From NCBI GenBank assembly GCA_965227945.1, contig CBDDGQ010000005.1, positions 1,178,001 through 1,242,000 on the forward strand: a stretch of DNA of 64,000 bases, in the 5' to 3' direction. Origin of the DNA: Azorhizobium sp965227945. GTDB lineage: Bacteria > Pseudomonadota > Alphaproteobacteria > Rhizobiales > Xanthobacteraceae. Position numbers and translations under genes: made by a program. Under the pieces are notes generated by a model that did no database searches, was not told the DNA's origin, and saw nothing but the letters and a program-made list of their open reading frames with translations. Positions 8,774 to 16,286 of the stretch are shown here, piece after piece (within the stretch, counting starts at the first letter, position 1; each line of letters begins with the position of its first letter).

Positions 8774-8782
8774 ATTTGCATA
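8774..8782 (+). promoter_or_regulatory. GntR half-site ATTTGCATA before the hydrolase gene
   Basis: Exact copy of the arm of the inverted repeat at 6721-6729. It lies between the aminotransferase stop and the hydrolase start. If functional, it gives the regulator a second contact point inside the operon. Confidence 0.4.
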
Positions 8783-8801
8783 CATGAAATTCGAGGCGCC
8801 C

Positions 8802-9680
8802 ATGTTCGTGACCACCAAGGACGGCATCCAGCTGCACGTGGAAGAGGCAGGGGAGGGCACGCCCATCCTGTTCGTGCATGAGTTCGGCGGCAATCATGAG
8901 AGCTGGGAGCCGCAGATGCGGTTCTTCGCCCGTCGCCACCGGGTCATCACCTATGCCGCCCGCGGCTATGCCCCCTCCGATATCCCCGCCGACATGGACT
9001 CCTATTCCCAGGCCCTGGCGGCGGATGATGCGGTGGCGGTGCTGGATGGCCTCGGCATCGCCAAGGCGCATATCGTCGGCCTGTCGATGGGCGGCTTTGC
9101 CACCGTGCATTTCGGCCTGCGCACGCCGGAGCGGGCCCTCTCGCTCACTATCGCCGGCGCCGGCTATGGCTGCGAGAAGGAATTCGAGGAGTATTTCAAG
9201 GGCGTGTCCCGCGAGGTGGCGGACAATTTCGAGCGCCAGGGCGCCAAGGCATTTTCCAAGATCTATGCGCTCGGCGCCAGCCGGGTGCAGTTCCAGACCA
9301 AGGATCCGCGCGGCTGGCAGGAGTTTGCAAACCGCCTCGCCACCCATTCGGATCTCGGCGCGGCCATGACCATGCGCGGCGTGCAGGCCCGCCGGCCCTC
9401 GTTCTGGGATCTGGAAGAGGGGCTGAAAGCCATGATGGTGCCCACCCTCATCATGGTGGGCGATGAGGATGACCATTGCCTCCAGCCGGGCATCTTCCTC
9501 AAGAAGACCATCCCGGCCTCGGGCCTGTGCGTGTTCCCCAAGACCGGCCACACGCTCAATCTGGAAGAGCCCGCCGCCTTCAATGCCCAGGTGGCAGAAT
9601 TCATCGCCCAGGTGGAAGCGGGTCGCTGGCTGCCGCGCGATCCGCGCGCCATCCCCGGCCAGATCATGCGGACCAGCTGA
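8802..9680 (+). CDS. alpha/beta hydrolase
   Basis: 292-residue alpha/beta hydrolase. The nucleophile elbow is GLSMGGF (Ser), the acid lies in VGDEDDHC and the catalytic His in PKTGHTLNLEEP. The oxyanion region is HEFGGNHESWEPQ. The start at 8802 has GAGG 5 nt upstream; in-frame ATGs at 8784 and 8751 are possible, but the former abuts an operator half-site and the latter overlaps the previous gene. Related hydrolases open amide, lactone or enol-ester products after ring cleavage (RutD, acetamidomethylene-succinate hydrolase). It is followed after 2 bp by an amidohydrolase gene, suggesting consecutive C-N bond hydrolyses. Confidence 0.9.
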   Translation: MFVTTKDGIQLHVEEAGEGTPILFVHEFGGNHESWEPQMRFFARRHRVITYAARGYAPSDIPADMDSYSQALAADDAVAVLDGLGIAKAHIVGLSMGGFATVHFGLRTPERALSLTIAGAGYGCEKEFEEYFKGVSREVADNFERQGAKAFSKIYALGASRVQFQTKDPRGWQEFANRLATHSDLGAAMTMRGVQARRPSFWDLEEGLKAMMVPTLIMVGDEDDHCLQPGIFLKKTIPASGLCVFPKTGHTLNLEEPAAFNAQVAEFIAQVEAGRWLPRDPRAIPGQIMRTS

Positions 9681-9682
9681 GC

Positions 9683-10951
9683 ATGGCGTCTCCCACCGAC
9701 CTGCCCCGCATTGATGGGGACCGCCTCTGGCAGCGCCTGATGGCGCTGGCGGAGATCGGCGCGCTGCCCCATGGCGGCGTGGATCGCCAAGCCCTCACCT
9801 TGGGCGAGATCGAGTCCTGGCATCTGGTCATCGGCTGGACGGCGCAGGCGGGCCTGGAACCCGCCACCGATGCGGTAGGCAATCTGTTCCTCACCTTGCC
9901 CGGTGCGGACCGCACCCTGCCGCCGGTGCTGGCGGGCAGCCATCTGGATACCCAGCCCACCGGCGGCAAGTTCGATGGCGCGGCGGGCGTGCTCACCGCT
10001 TTGGAGGCCGCCGTCACTCTGGCGGCCAGCGGTGTGCCCCGCACCCGCGATCTGGTGGTGGTGGCCTGGTTGAATGAAGAGGGCAGCCGCTTTGCCCCGG
10101 GCATGATGGGTTCGGAGGCATTCGCCGGCGAACGCACCCTGGAGTCGATCCGCGCCCGCACCGATCTGGCCGGCATTTCCGTCGGCGAGGATCTCGACCG
10201 CCTGCATGCGGCCTTCGCCCATTTGCCGCGCCGCCCACTGGGCTTCCCGGTGGCCGCCTATGTGGAATTGCACATCGAGCAAGGCCCGCTGCTGGAGGCG
10301 CAGGAGAAGGTGATCGGCGTGGTCACCGGCATCCAGGGCAAGAAGACGTTTCAGATCACGGTCCAAGGGGCGGAAGGCCATGCGGGGACGCTGGCCATGG
10401 CCGAGCGTCAGGATGCGGTGGCCGCCTTCGCCCGCATGGTCGTGGACCTGAATGCCCAGGTGGGCGGCTATGATGATTTGGTGAAATTCACCATCGGCCG
10501 GGTCAAGGTGGAGCCCAATGCGCCCTCTGTCATTCCGGGGCGCGTGACCTTCAGCATCGATCTGCGCCATCCGGATAATGCGGCCCTCGATCTGCTGGCG
10601 GACCGGGTGCGTGCCGTATGCGCCGCCCAGGCGGCGCCCTGCACGGTGACCGCGGACCTGCTGGTGGATGCCCCCTCCAATGGCTTCAGCCCGGCGCTTC
10701 AGGATCGCATCACGGCTTCCGCCGCGCGGCATGGCTTCCCGTCCATGCCCATTTTGTCGGCAGCCGGCCATGATGCGCGCCATCTGGCGAAGCTCGCCCC
10801 CAGCGCCATGGTCTTCATTCCCTGCCGCGATGGCGTCAGCCACGCGGAAAGCGAATGGGCGGAACCGGCCCATGTGGCCGCCGGCGCCCAGGTGCTCAGC
10901 GATGTGCTGGCCGAAGTCCTGGCCGAGGCGTCTGTCGTTTCCCTTACCTGA
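9683..10951 (+). CDS. M20-family amidohydrolase (N-carbamoyl-amino-acid hydrolase / allantoate amidohydrolase type)
   Basis: 422-residue metal-dependent hydrolase of the Amidase/hydantoinase-carbamoylase group. Metal-site signatures are visible: GSHLDTQPTGGKFDGAAGVL near residue 85, WLNEEGSRFAPGMMGS near residue 125, and AGHDARHLAKLAPSAMVFIP in the C-terminal third. The lid-domain segment ELHIEQGPLLE is typical. Such enzymes release CO2 and NH3 from N-carbamoyl (ureido) groups. Its presence with a flavin monooxygenase and a hydrolase suggests that the pathway passes through a ureido or amide intermediate, as pyrimidine breakdown does. It starts 2 bp after the hydrolase stop. Confidence 0.9.
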   Translation: MASPTDLPRIDGDRLWQRLMALAEIGALPHGGVDRQALTLGEIESWHLVIGWTAQAGLEPATDAVGNLFLTLPGADRTLPPVLAGSHLDTQPTGGKFDGAAGVLTALEAAVTLAASGVPRTRDLVVVAWLNEEGSRFAPGMMGSEAFAGERTLESIRARTDLAGISVGEDLDRLHAAFAHLPRRPLGFPVAAYVELHIEQGPLLEAQEKVIGVVTGIQGKKTFQITVQGAEGHAGTLAMAERQDAVAAFARMVVDLNAQVGGYDDLVKFTIGRVKVEPNAPSVIPGRVTFSIDLRHPDNAALDLLADRVRAVCAAQAAPCTVTADLLVDAPSNGFSPALQDRITASAARHGFPSMPILSAAGHDARHLAKLAPSAMVFIPCRDGVSHAESEWAEPAHVAAGAQVLSDVLAEVLAEASVVSLT

Positions 10952-10962
10952 TCGGAGCCACC

Positions 10963-11922
10963 ATGACCGCGCCCGCGCCCCTCATGCCCGCCGCCAAGCC
11001 CGACATGGCGGACCTGCCCGCTCAGGAAGCCCAGGCTCCGGCCACGGCGGCCGAAGCGCGGGCGCGCTATTTCAATTCCGGCAATGCCTTCAACATCAAA
11101 TTGCCGCCGGTGCCGGGCCGGGTGTTCGTGGACGAACCGGCGGCGGCCTTGGCGGCGGGCGCGCCCACCGGCTTCATCGCCTGCGACCAGTCAGCCCCCA
11201 TGGGCTGCCCGTTCCCCGCCACCACGCCCTTGATGCTGGCCCGCTACGGGGTGATCGCGCCGGGCGAAAGCCTGGCGGTGGATTTTATCGCCACCGGCTC
11301 CATCTGGTACGTGATCTCCGGCGGCGGCACGGCGGTGCAGGGGACGGACACCCTGACCTTTGCAGCGGGGGACGTGTTCCTGCTCACCGATGCCCCGGCC
11401 GTTCTCACCGCAGGCCCGGCACAGACGGTGCTGTGGTGCGTGTCCAATGAGCCGCAACTGGCCTTCGATGCTGACCAGCCTCCCGCCGAGGACCGCCGGC
11501 CGGTGGATGCGGTGCATTATCCCGCCGCCGAGATCGCCCGGCAGATCGACATCATCTATGACCACGCCCCCGCCGAAGGCCAGTCGGGCATCGCGCTGAT
11601 CTTCTCGTCCGACCGGCAGCAGGCGGCGCGCAACATCCTGCCGACCCTCACCTTGTCGCTGAACACCTTGCCGCCCCACAGCCACCAGAAGCCGCACCGG
11701 CACAATTCCGCGGCCATCACCTTGGTGCTGCACGGGCAGGACAGCTACTCCATGGTGGATGGGGTGCGCTGCCCCTGGACGCCGTTTGCCACCTTGGTGA
11801 CGCCGCCCGGCGCCCCGCACTCGCATCACAATGGCGGCGACAGCCGGGCGTTGTTTCTCATCGTGCAGGATGGCGGACTGCATTATCACGCCCGCACCAT
11901 GGGCTTTGCCTTCCTGGACTAA
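10963..11922 (+). CDS. bicupin domain protein (gentisate-dioxygenase-like fold)
   Basis: 319-residue protein with two cupin halves. The N-terminal half (about 95-165) has IWYVISGGGTAVQGTD but lacks the metal-binding His cluster. The C-terminal half (about 230-315) has LPPHSHQKPHRHNSAAITLVL and APHSHHNGGD, a full set of metal-ligand His residues. This one-active-site layout resembles gentisate/salicylate 1,2-dioxygenases, so ring or C-C cleavage is possible but unproven. A Pro/Ala-rich N-terminus of about 30 residues precedes YFNSGNAFNIK. Last gene of the rightward operon, 11 bp after the amidohydrolase. Confidence 0.85.
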   Translation: MTAPAPLMPAAKPDMADLPAQEAQAPATAAEARARYFNSGNAFNIKLPPVPGRVFVDEPAAALAAGAPTGFIACDQSAPMGCPFPATTPLMLARYGVIAPGESLAVDFIATGSIWYVISGGGTAVQGTDTLTFAAGDVFLLTDAPAVLTAGPAQTVLWCVSNEPQLAFDADQPPAEDRRPVDAVHYPAAEIARQIDIIYDHAPAEGQSGIALIFSSDRQQAARNILPTLTLSLNTLPPHSHQKPHRHNSAAITLVLHGQDSYSMVDGVRCPWTPFATLVTPPGAPHSHHNGGDSRALFLIVQDGGLHYHARTMGFAFLD

Positions 11923-11956
11923 GTCAGATCACACCTCTTTGAGCGGTTCGGATAGT

Positions 11957-11986
11957 TGATCCAACGGAACGCGGCGCGCGTAGGAC
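11957..11986 (+). promoter_or_regulatory. candidate ECF promoter TGATCC-N18-TAGGAC
   Basis: TGATCC at 11957-11962 and TAGGAC at 11981-11986 with an 18-nt spacer. TGATCC is the -35 element of RpoE/ChrR-type (ECF11) promoters in Rhodobacter. Three more sites of the same form lie at 16018, 16071 and 19094. It would transcribe the DUF2147 gene with a leader of about 130 nt. Confidence 0.4.
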
Positions 11987-11991
11987 GGTTA

Positions 11992-12017
11992 TGTCTTCAC
12001 GATGTCTAGTGAAGACA
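11992..12017 (+). repeat. inverted repeat TGTCTTCAC-N8-GTGAAGACA
   Basis: Perfect 9-bp arms separated by 8 nt, located where a transcript from the TGATCC promoter would begin. It could form a 5' stem-loop in the DUF2147 leader or be a protein-binding palindrome. There is no T-run, so it is a poor terminator for the cupin operon. Confidence 0.55.
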
Positions 12018-12125
12018 AGCGAAAGCTGGGCCGTCTCACGCTGAAACCGCAGCAAGGCGCTCCCCCGAACCGACGGGCGGATTTTCCTCTTTGGGTGATC
12101 CGCGCAGTGCTCCAGGAGGGCAGTC

Positions 12126-12509
12126 ATGATGAAATCTCTACTTCTTGCGGGGCTGCTGGCCGCCAGCCTGCCCCTGGCCGCCACGGCGGCCGCGGAAGGT
12201 CCCGATCCCCGCGGCATCTGGAATCGCGGCGACGGCAATGCGCGGGTCCGGGTCGACATGTGCGGCAAGGACTTCTGCGCCACCAACATCTGGGTGAAAG
12301 ACACCAGCAAGGGCGAAGACGTTGGCGATGTCCTGGTGATGTCGGTGGAGCCCAAGTCGGACAGCCAGATGGCCGGCACGGCTTTTGATCGCAAGCGCGA
12401 CCTCACCTATGCCATGACCCTGCAGGTGCAGCCCGACACCATGTCCACAAAGGGCTGCGTGGTGGCCGGCATGATCTGCCAGAGCGCCACCTGGACGCGG
12501 GTGCGATAG
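12126..12509 (+). CDS. small exported DUF2147-type protein
   Basis: 127 residues with a clear signal peptide (MKSLLLAGLLAASLPLAATAAAEG). The mature part has the DUF2147 layout: DPRGIWNRGDGNARVRVDMCGKDFCATNIWVKD near its start and a closing GCVVAGMICQSATWTRVR. The four Cys (two pairs) suggest disulfides in the periplasm. The family's function is not established. It is shorter than many members because the loop before YAMTLQ is reduced. The gene follows a candidate ECF promoter and ends with a strong intrinsic terminator, so it is probably monocistronic. Confidence 0.8.
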   Translation: MMKSLLLAGLLAASLPLAATAAAEGPDPRGIWNRGDGNARVRVDMCGKDFCATNIWVKDTSKGEDVGDVLVMSVEPKSDSQMAGTAFDRKRDLTYAMTLQVQPDTMSTKGCVVAGMICQSATWTRVR

Positions 12510-12552
12510 CCTGCGCGATACGGGGCAGGACCAGGGGCACAAACATCACGAA

Positions 12553-12583
12553 GGGCGCGCCCGGCCGGCGCGCCCCTTTTTTT
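12553..12583 (+). terminator. intrinsic terminator after the DUF2147 gene
   Basis: Perfect GC-only 9-bp stem GGGCGCGCC / GGCGCGCCC with a 5-nt loop, followed by seven T residues (12577-12583). It ends only 3 bp before the stop codon of the convergent cfa gene. Confidence 0.92.
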
Positions 12584-12586
12584 GCC

Positions 12587-13816
12587 TCACGCCCGCAGGG
12601 TGTAGAGCCCCACGTCGATGACCCCGGTGCGGAAGCCGGCCTCGCAATAGGACAGATAATATTCCCACAGCCGCCGGAAGGTGGGGCTGAAGCCCAGCGC
12701 CTGCACCTCGGGCCACGCGGCAAGGAAGCGGCGGCGCCATTCCGCCAGGGTCAGGGCATAACTGGCGCCGAAGGTTTCGGTGCCCACCAGCTCCAGCCCG
12801 GCGCGCGCGGCCTGCTCCTTGAGGATGGTCTTGGTGGGCAGCATGCCGCCGGGAAAGACGTAATGCTGGATGAAGTCCGGCGAGCGGCGATAGCCCTCGA
12901 AGCGGTCTTCATCAATGGTGATGACCTGCAGCACGGCGGTGCCGCCGGGGACGAGACGGTCCTTCAGGGTCTGGAAATAGACCGGCCAATATTGCTCGCC
13001 CACCGCCTCCAGCATCTCGATGGAGACGATGCGGTCGAACTGGCCGGTCACGTCGCGATAGTCCTGCAGCCGCAGGTCCACCTTGGCGCTGACCCCGTGT
13101 TCCACCATGAGGGCATTGGCGCGGCCCAGTTGCTCGGACGACAAGGTCAGCCCGGTCACATGCGCCCCGGCCTGCGCCAGCCGCGCCGCCAGCGCGCCCC
13201 AGCCGCAGCCGATCTCCAGCACCCGCGGGGCGCCGGCGCCGATGTCCATGAGCTCCACGATGCGCGCGAGCTTGGCCTGTTGGGCGGCTTCCAGGGTGAT
13301 GCCGGGCGGCGCGTAGAGGGCGCTGGAATAGGTTAGGCTCGGGTCGAGCCACAGGCGGTAGAAATCATTGCCCAGATCGTAATGGAAGGCGATGTTGCGG
13401 CGGCTGCCCACCTTGGTGTTGGAGCGCAGCAGATGCTTCAGCCGGCGGAACACGCGCACCGGCAGCACCCCGCCCAGCGCCTCTTCCAGCCGCGCCACAT
13501 TGGTGGCGGCCAGTTCGATGAGGGCGGTGAGGTCCGGCGTGGACCATTCCCCGGCCATATAGGCTTCCGCGAACCCCACCTCGCCGCGGGCGGCGAAACG
13601 GCGGAAGGCGCGCCAGTCGCGCAGCACCAGGGTCGCCTCCGGGCCCGGCTTGGCGGCGCGATGCTCGAAGCGCGTGCCCGACGGCATCACCACGGTGATC
13701 GCCCCGGCATCCAGGCAGGTGAGCAGGCGCTTCAGAACGAACGGCCCGATGCCGCGCGCATCGGTGCGCGGGGCTTCGCTCGCCACCCGGCGTTCGGTTT
13801 CGCTATTGAGGGACAT
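12587..13816 (-). CDS. cfa: cyclopropane-fatty-acyl-phospholipid synthase
   Basis: 409-residue SAM-dependent methyltransferase that adds a methylene to double bonds of membrane lipids. The SAM motif LEIGCGWGALAARLAQAG lies near residue 195. The conserved FHYDLGNDFYRLWLDPSLTYSSA and VSIEMLEAVGEQYW segments are intact, as is the C-terminal LWEYYLSYCEAGFRTG. The ATG at 13816 is the first good start. It is the third gene of a leftward operon after the FAD oxidoreductase and DUF1365 genes. In Rhodobacter this trio belongs to the RpoE/ChrR singlet-oxygen response, where cyclopropane or furan fatty acids protect membranes. A candidate TGATCC promoter heads the operon. Confidence 0.93.
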   Translation of the reverse strand: MSLNSETERRVASEAPRTDARGIGPFVLKRLLTCLDAGAITVVMPSGTRFEHRAAKPGPEATLVLRDWRAFRRFAARGEVGFAEAYMAGEWSTPDLTALIELAATNVARLEEALGGVLPVRVFRRLKHLLRSNTKVGSRRNIAFHYDLGNDFYRLWLDPSLTYSSALYAPPGITLEAAQQAKLARIVELMDIGAGAPRVLEIGCGWGALAARLAQAGAHVTGLTLSSEQLGRANALMVEHGVSAKVDLRLQDYRDVTGQFDRIVSIEMLEAVGEQYWPVYFQTLKDRLVPGGTAVLQVITIDEDRFEGYRRSPDFIQHYVFPGGMLPTKTILKEQAARAGLELVGTETFGASYALTLAEWRRRFLAAWPEVQALGFSPTFRRLWEYYLSYCEAGFRTGVIDVGLYTLRA

Positions 13817-13829
13817 GCGGGGCGAATCC

Positions 13830-14612
13830 TTATGCCTCGGGACGGGACACGGTGACCGGCTGGTCCGGCAGCGGCGGGCGGTCACGCAGGCGAATGCCTT
13901 TGAGGAAGATGAACAAAGCTTCCCAATGAATACCTAAGATAACCTTGAGCGTCAGCAACGGGAAAGCAACAAAGGCCCGCGCCAGCGTCCGGTCGGTCAA
14001 GGGCTGGCGGCGGCCGGTGAGGGTGGCGGTGATCACCAGGCCTTCTGCGTCGCGGGCGGCGATGGACAGGCCCACTTTCTCGCCCGGCGGCACCACGGTG
14101 AAGGCATAGGTCAGGCCCATGTCGAGGAAGGGCGACACGTAGAAGCGCTTCTGCGTCTCCTGGCGGATCGGCGTGGCGGACGGGTCGGTGACCGGGATCA
14201 GATAGCTGTGGCGCTGGCCGAAGGTGTTGTTCACCTCATAGAGGATGGCGCTCAGCGTGCCGTCGCTCCGATGGCAGAAGAAGACGTTCAGCGGGTTGAA
14301 AGCATAGCCGAGGATGCGCGGCATGGTCAGCAGGCGGATCGGCCCGCCGTCCACCGGCACGCCGGCAGCCACCAGAAGCGCCTCCACCTGGGCTTTCAGC
14401 GGAGTGCCGCTGCCGTCGCCATAATCCGCATCGCGCAGGCTGAAGGCGTTGAAGCGGTTGCGCGAGAACAACTTCAGCCGGCGGGCGAGGGGGGCGATCT
14501 CGTCGAGATCCAGCAGCAGCGAGAACACCGAATAGCGCAGGCTATGGACCTTGGGCCGCACCCGGTGGTGGGTGACGATGCCCGCATAGAGGGCCGAGGC
14601 GAGCCCGCTCAC
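13830..14612 (-). CDS. DUF1365 family protein
   Basis: 260 residues. Typical DUF1365 features are VTHHRVRPKVHSLRYSVFSLLLDLDE at the N-terminus, RILGYAFNPLNVFFCH near residue 95 and KRFYVSPFLDMGLTYAF near residue 150. The GTG start overlaps the stop of the FAD oxidoreductase by 4 bp. DUF1365 genes nearly always travel with cfa and a flavin amine-oxidase-like gene, and are linked to modification of unsaturated acyl chains, including furan fatty acid formation. The individual reaction is not assigned here. Confidence 0.88.
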   Translation of the reverse strand: MSGLASALYAGIVTHHRVRPKVHSLRYSVFSLLLDLDEIAPLARRLKLFSRNRFNAFSLRDADYGDGSGTPLKAQVEALLVAAGVPVDGGPIRLLTMPRILGYAFNPLNVFFCHRSDGTLSAILYEVNNTFGQRHSYLIPVTDPSATPIRQETQKRFYVSPFLDMGLTYAFTVVPPGEKVGLSIAARDAEGLVITATLTGRRQPLTDRTLARAFVAFPLLTLKVILGIHWEALFIFLKGIRLRDRPPLPDQPVTVSRPEA

Positions 14613-15973
14613 GAGGCCATGTCCAGGTCCCGCGCCGCCGCAACCCCGGCGGTGAGGGGCGTCAGGGTGATGCGACCGGATTCGTCCGGCACGGTCCAGG
14701 GCCGGCGCACGCCGCCCAGCGCCTCGGCCACCGCCAGGCCGGCCTGGAGGCCATCCTCATGGAAGCCGGCGCCGAAATAGGCGCCGCAGAACCAGGTGTT
14801 GCGCCGGCCCTGCAACGACCACAGCTGCTGCTGTGCCGCCATGGCCGCGCTGTTGAACATGGGATGCAGATAGCTGTCGGTGCGGATCACGCACTCGGGG
14901 CGCGGCGGGCGCAGCGGGTTCAGGGTGACGAACAGCGGCGTCTCGTCGGGAATGCCTTGCAGGCGGTTCATCCAATAGGTCACCGACAGGCGGCGGGCAT
15001 CGCCCTCGCGCACCGACATGTAGTTCCAGCTGGACCAGACCGCGCGGCGGCGCGGCATCAAGCTGGCGTCCGAATGCAGCACCGCCTCGTTGACGCTGTA
15101 GCCGAAGGCGCCGAGCAAGGTGCGCTCCTGGGCGCTGGGGTCCATCAGCAGCGTGAGCGCCTGGTCCGCATGGGTGGCGATGACCACATGGTCGAAGGTC
15201 TCGCAGAATCCGGCCACATCCTCCACCTGCACCTGCCGGCCCAGCCGGCGCACGCTGCGCACCGCGCGGCCGGTGGCGATGCGATCGGAGAAGCTGCGGG
15301 TGAGGCGCGCCACATAGGCCCGGCTGCCGCCATCCACCGTGCGCCACGCCGGACGGTCCTTGACCTGCAACAGGCCGTGATTGACGCAGAAGCGGATGAA
15401 GGCGGCGGCGGGATAGGCGCCGATCTCGGCGGCCGGGGTCGACCAGATGGCGGCGGCCATGGGGTAGAGATGGTCGTCGCGGAAGGCGGTGCCATAGCCT
15501 TCGGTGAACAGATAATCGTCGAGGCTGGTCTCTTCCAGCAGATGCGCGTGCCCCGGGGCCTCACGATAGAAGCGCAGTAGGTCGCGCAGCATGGACCAGA
15601 AGCGCGGCCGCAGCAGGTTGCGCGGCTGAGCGAACAGGCTGGAGAAATTGTCGCCGCCATATTCCAGCCGGCCGCCGTCCATAGACACCCCGAGCGACAT
15701 GTCCGAGGGCTTGGTCGGGACCTCCAAATGCCGGAACAGCGCCGTCAGATTGGGGTAGGTGGCCTCGTTATAGACGATGAAGCCGGTATCCACCGGCCCG
15801 GAGGGCGCATCCACCGTATGGCTGTGACCACCCACCCGATGATCCGCCTCGAACACCGTCACCGCATGGCACTGCGACAGCAGCCAGGCAGCGGACAGGC
15901 CGGAGATGCCGCTGCCGATCACCGCGATCCGGAGGGGGGAGTCAGAAGTGGCGGAGCCGGGCCGCGAGAGCAT
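14609..15973 (-). CDS. FAD-dependent oxidoreductase, amine-oxidase fold
   Basis: 454-residue flavoprotein with an N-terminal dinucleotide-binding motif IAVIGSGISGLSAAWLL and FEADHRVGGHSHTV, typical of the amine oxidase/desaturase fold. A C-terminal FAD segment WFCGAYFGAGFHEDGLQAGLAVAEAL is also present. The ATG at 15973 is chosen over an in-frame TTG two codons upstream. First gene of the operon with DUF1365 and cfa, downstream of a TGATCC-N18-TAGAAA site. In related clusters it is considered a fatty-acid desaturase-like or cyclopropane-modifying enzyme; the substrate is inferred from context only. Confidence 0.88.
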   Translation of the reverse strand: MLSRPGSATSDSPLRIAVIGSGISGLSAAWLLSQCHAVTVFEADHRVGGHSHTVDAPSGPVDTGFIVYNEATYPNLTALFRHLEVPTKPSDMSLGVSMDGGRLEYGGDNFSSLFAQPRNLLRPRFWSMLRDLLRFYREAPGHAHLLEETSLDDYLFTEGYGTAFRDDHLYPMAAAIWSTPAAEIGAYPAAAFIRFCVNHGLLQVKDRPAWRTVDGGSRAYVARLTRSFSDRIATGRAVRSVRRLGRQVQVEDVAGFCETFDHVVIATHADQALTLLMDPSAQERTLLGAFGYSVNEAVLHSDASLMPRRRAVWSSWNYMSVREGDARRLSVTYWMNRLQGIPDETPLFVTLNPLRPPRPECVIRTDSYLHPMFNSAAMAAQQQLWSLQGRRNTWFCGAYFGAGFHEDGLQAGLAVAEALGGVRRPWTVPDESGRITLTPLTAGVAAARDLDMAS

Positions 15974-16017
15974 GCGCAAACCTTTGAACTGGAGACGCCG
16001 AACGCTGTTTTGCCTGG

Positions 16018-16047
16018 TTTCTACGACGCTCTACTTGATCCGGATCA
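16018..16047 (-). promoter_or_regulatory. candidate ECF promoter TGATCC-N18-TAGAAA
   Basis: On the minus strand TGATCC (16047-16042) and TAGAAA (16023-16018) are 18 nt apart, 45 bp before the FAD oxidoreductase start. The -35 is half of a 12-bp palindrome TGATCCGGATCA (16036-16047). It fits ECF11-type promoters controlled by ChrR. Confidence 0.55.
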
Positions 16048-16070
16048 CCCGCATTCTGCCCGAGCGCCGA

Positions 16071-16100
16071 TGATCCAAGCGGCAAAGGGGGGCGTAAAAC
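16071..16100 (+). promoter_or_regulatory. candidate ECF promoter TGATCC-N18-TAAAAC
   Basis: TGATCC at 16071-16076 and TAAAAC at 16095-16100, spacer 18. It points at the chrR-like gene and would give a leader of about 175 nt that contains a 31-codon ORF. It is paired back to back with the leftward site at 16018-16047, 23 bp away. Confidence 0.55.
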
Positions 16101-16190
16101 CCAAAGATCAGTGCACAACGGTGCGCCGGTGCCGCTGCGGTCACAACCGGGCGGCGCGGGCCACCAGCACGTCGGGGGCTATCGGGGGCC

Positions 16191-16286
16191 ATGAGGCGCG
16201 AAGACGGTTTGATGGAATACAAACGAGTCCTGGGTCAGCAGTGGCGGTGTCCGCCATGCCAGAGTGTGGTGGGAGCAGTGGCGTGA
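16191..16286 (+). CDS. possible 31-residue leader peptide with CPPC motif
   Basis: A short ORF whose TGA overlaps the GTG start of the chrR-like gene (GTGA). Its product would be 31 residues with WRCPPCQSV near the C-terminus, a possible zinc or redox motif. The upstream purine run (GGGGG, 2 nt from the ATG) is too close for a good ribosome site. It may be a coupling peptide, a remnant of a lost partner gene, or chance. No family is recognised. Confidence 0.25.
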   Translation: MRREDGLMEYKRVLGQQWRCPPCQSVVGAVA

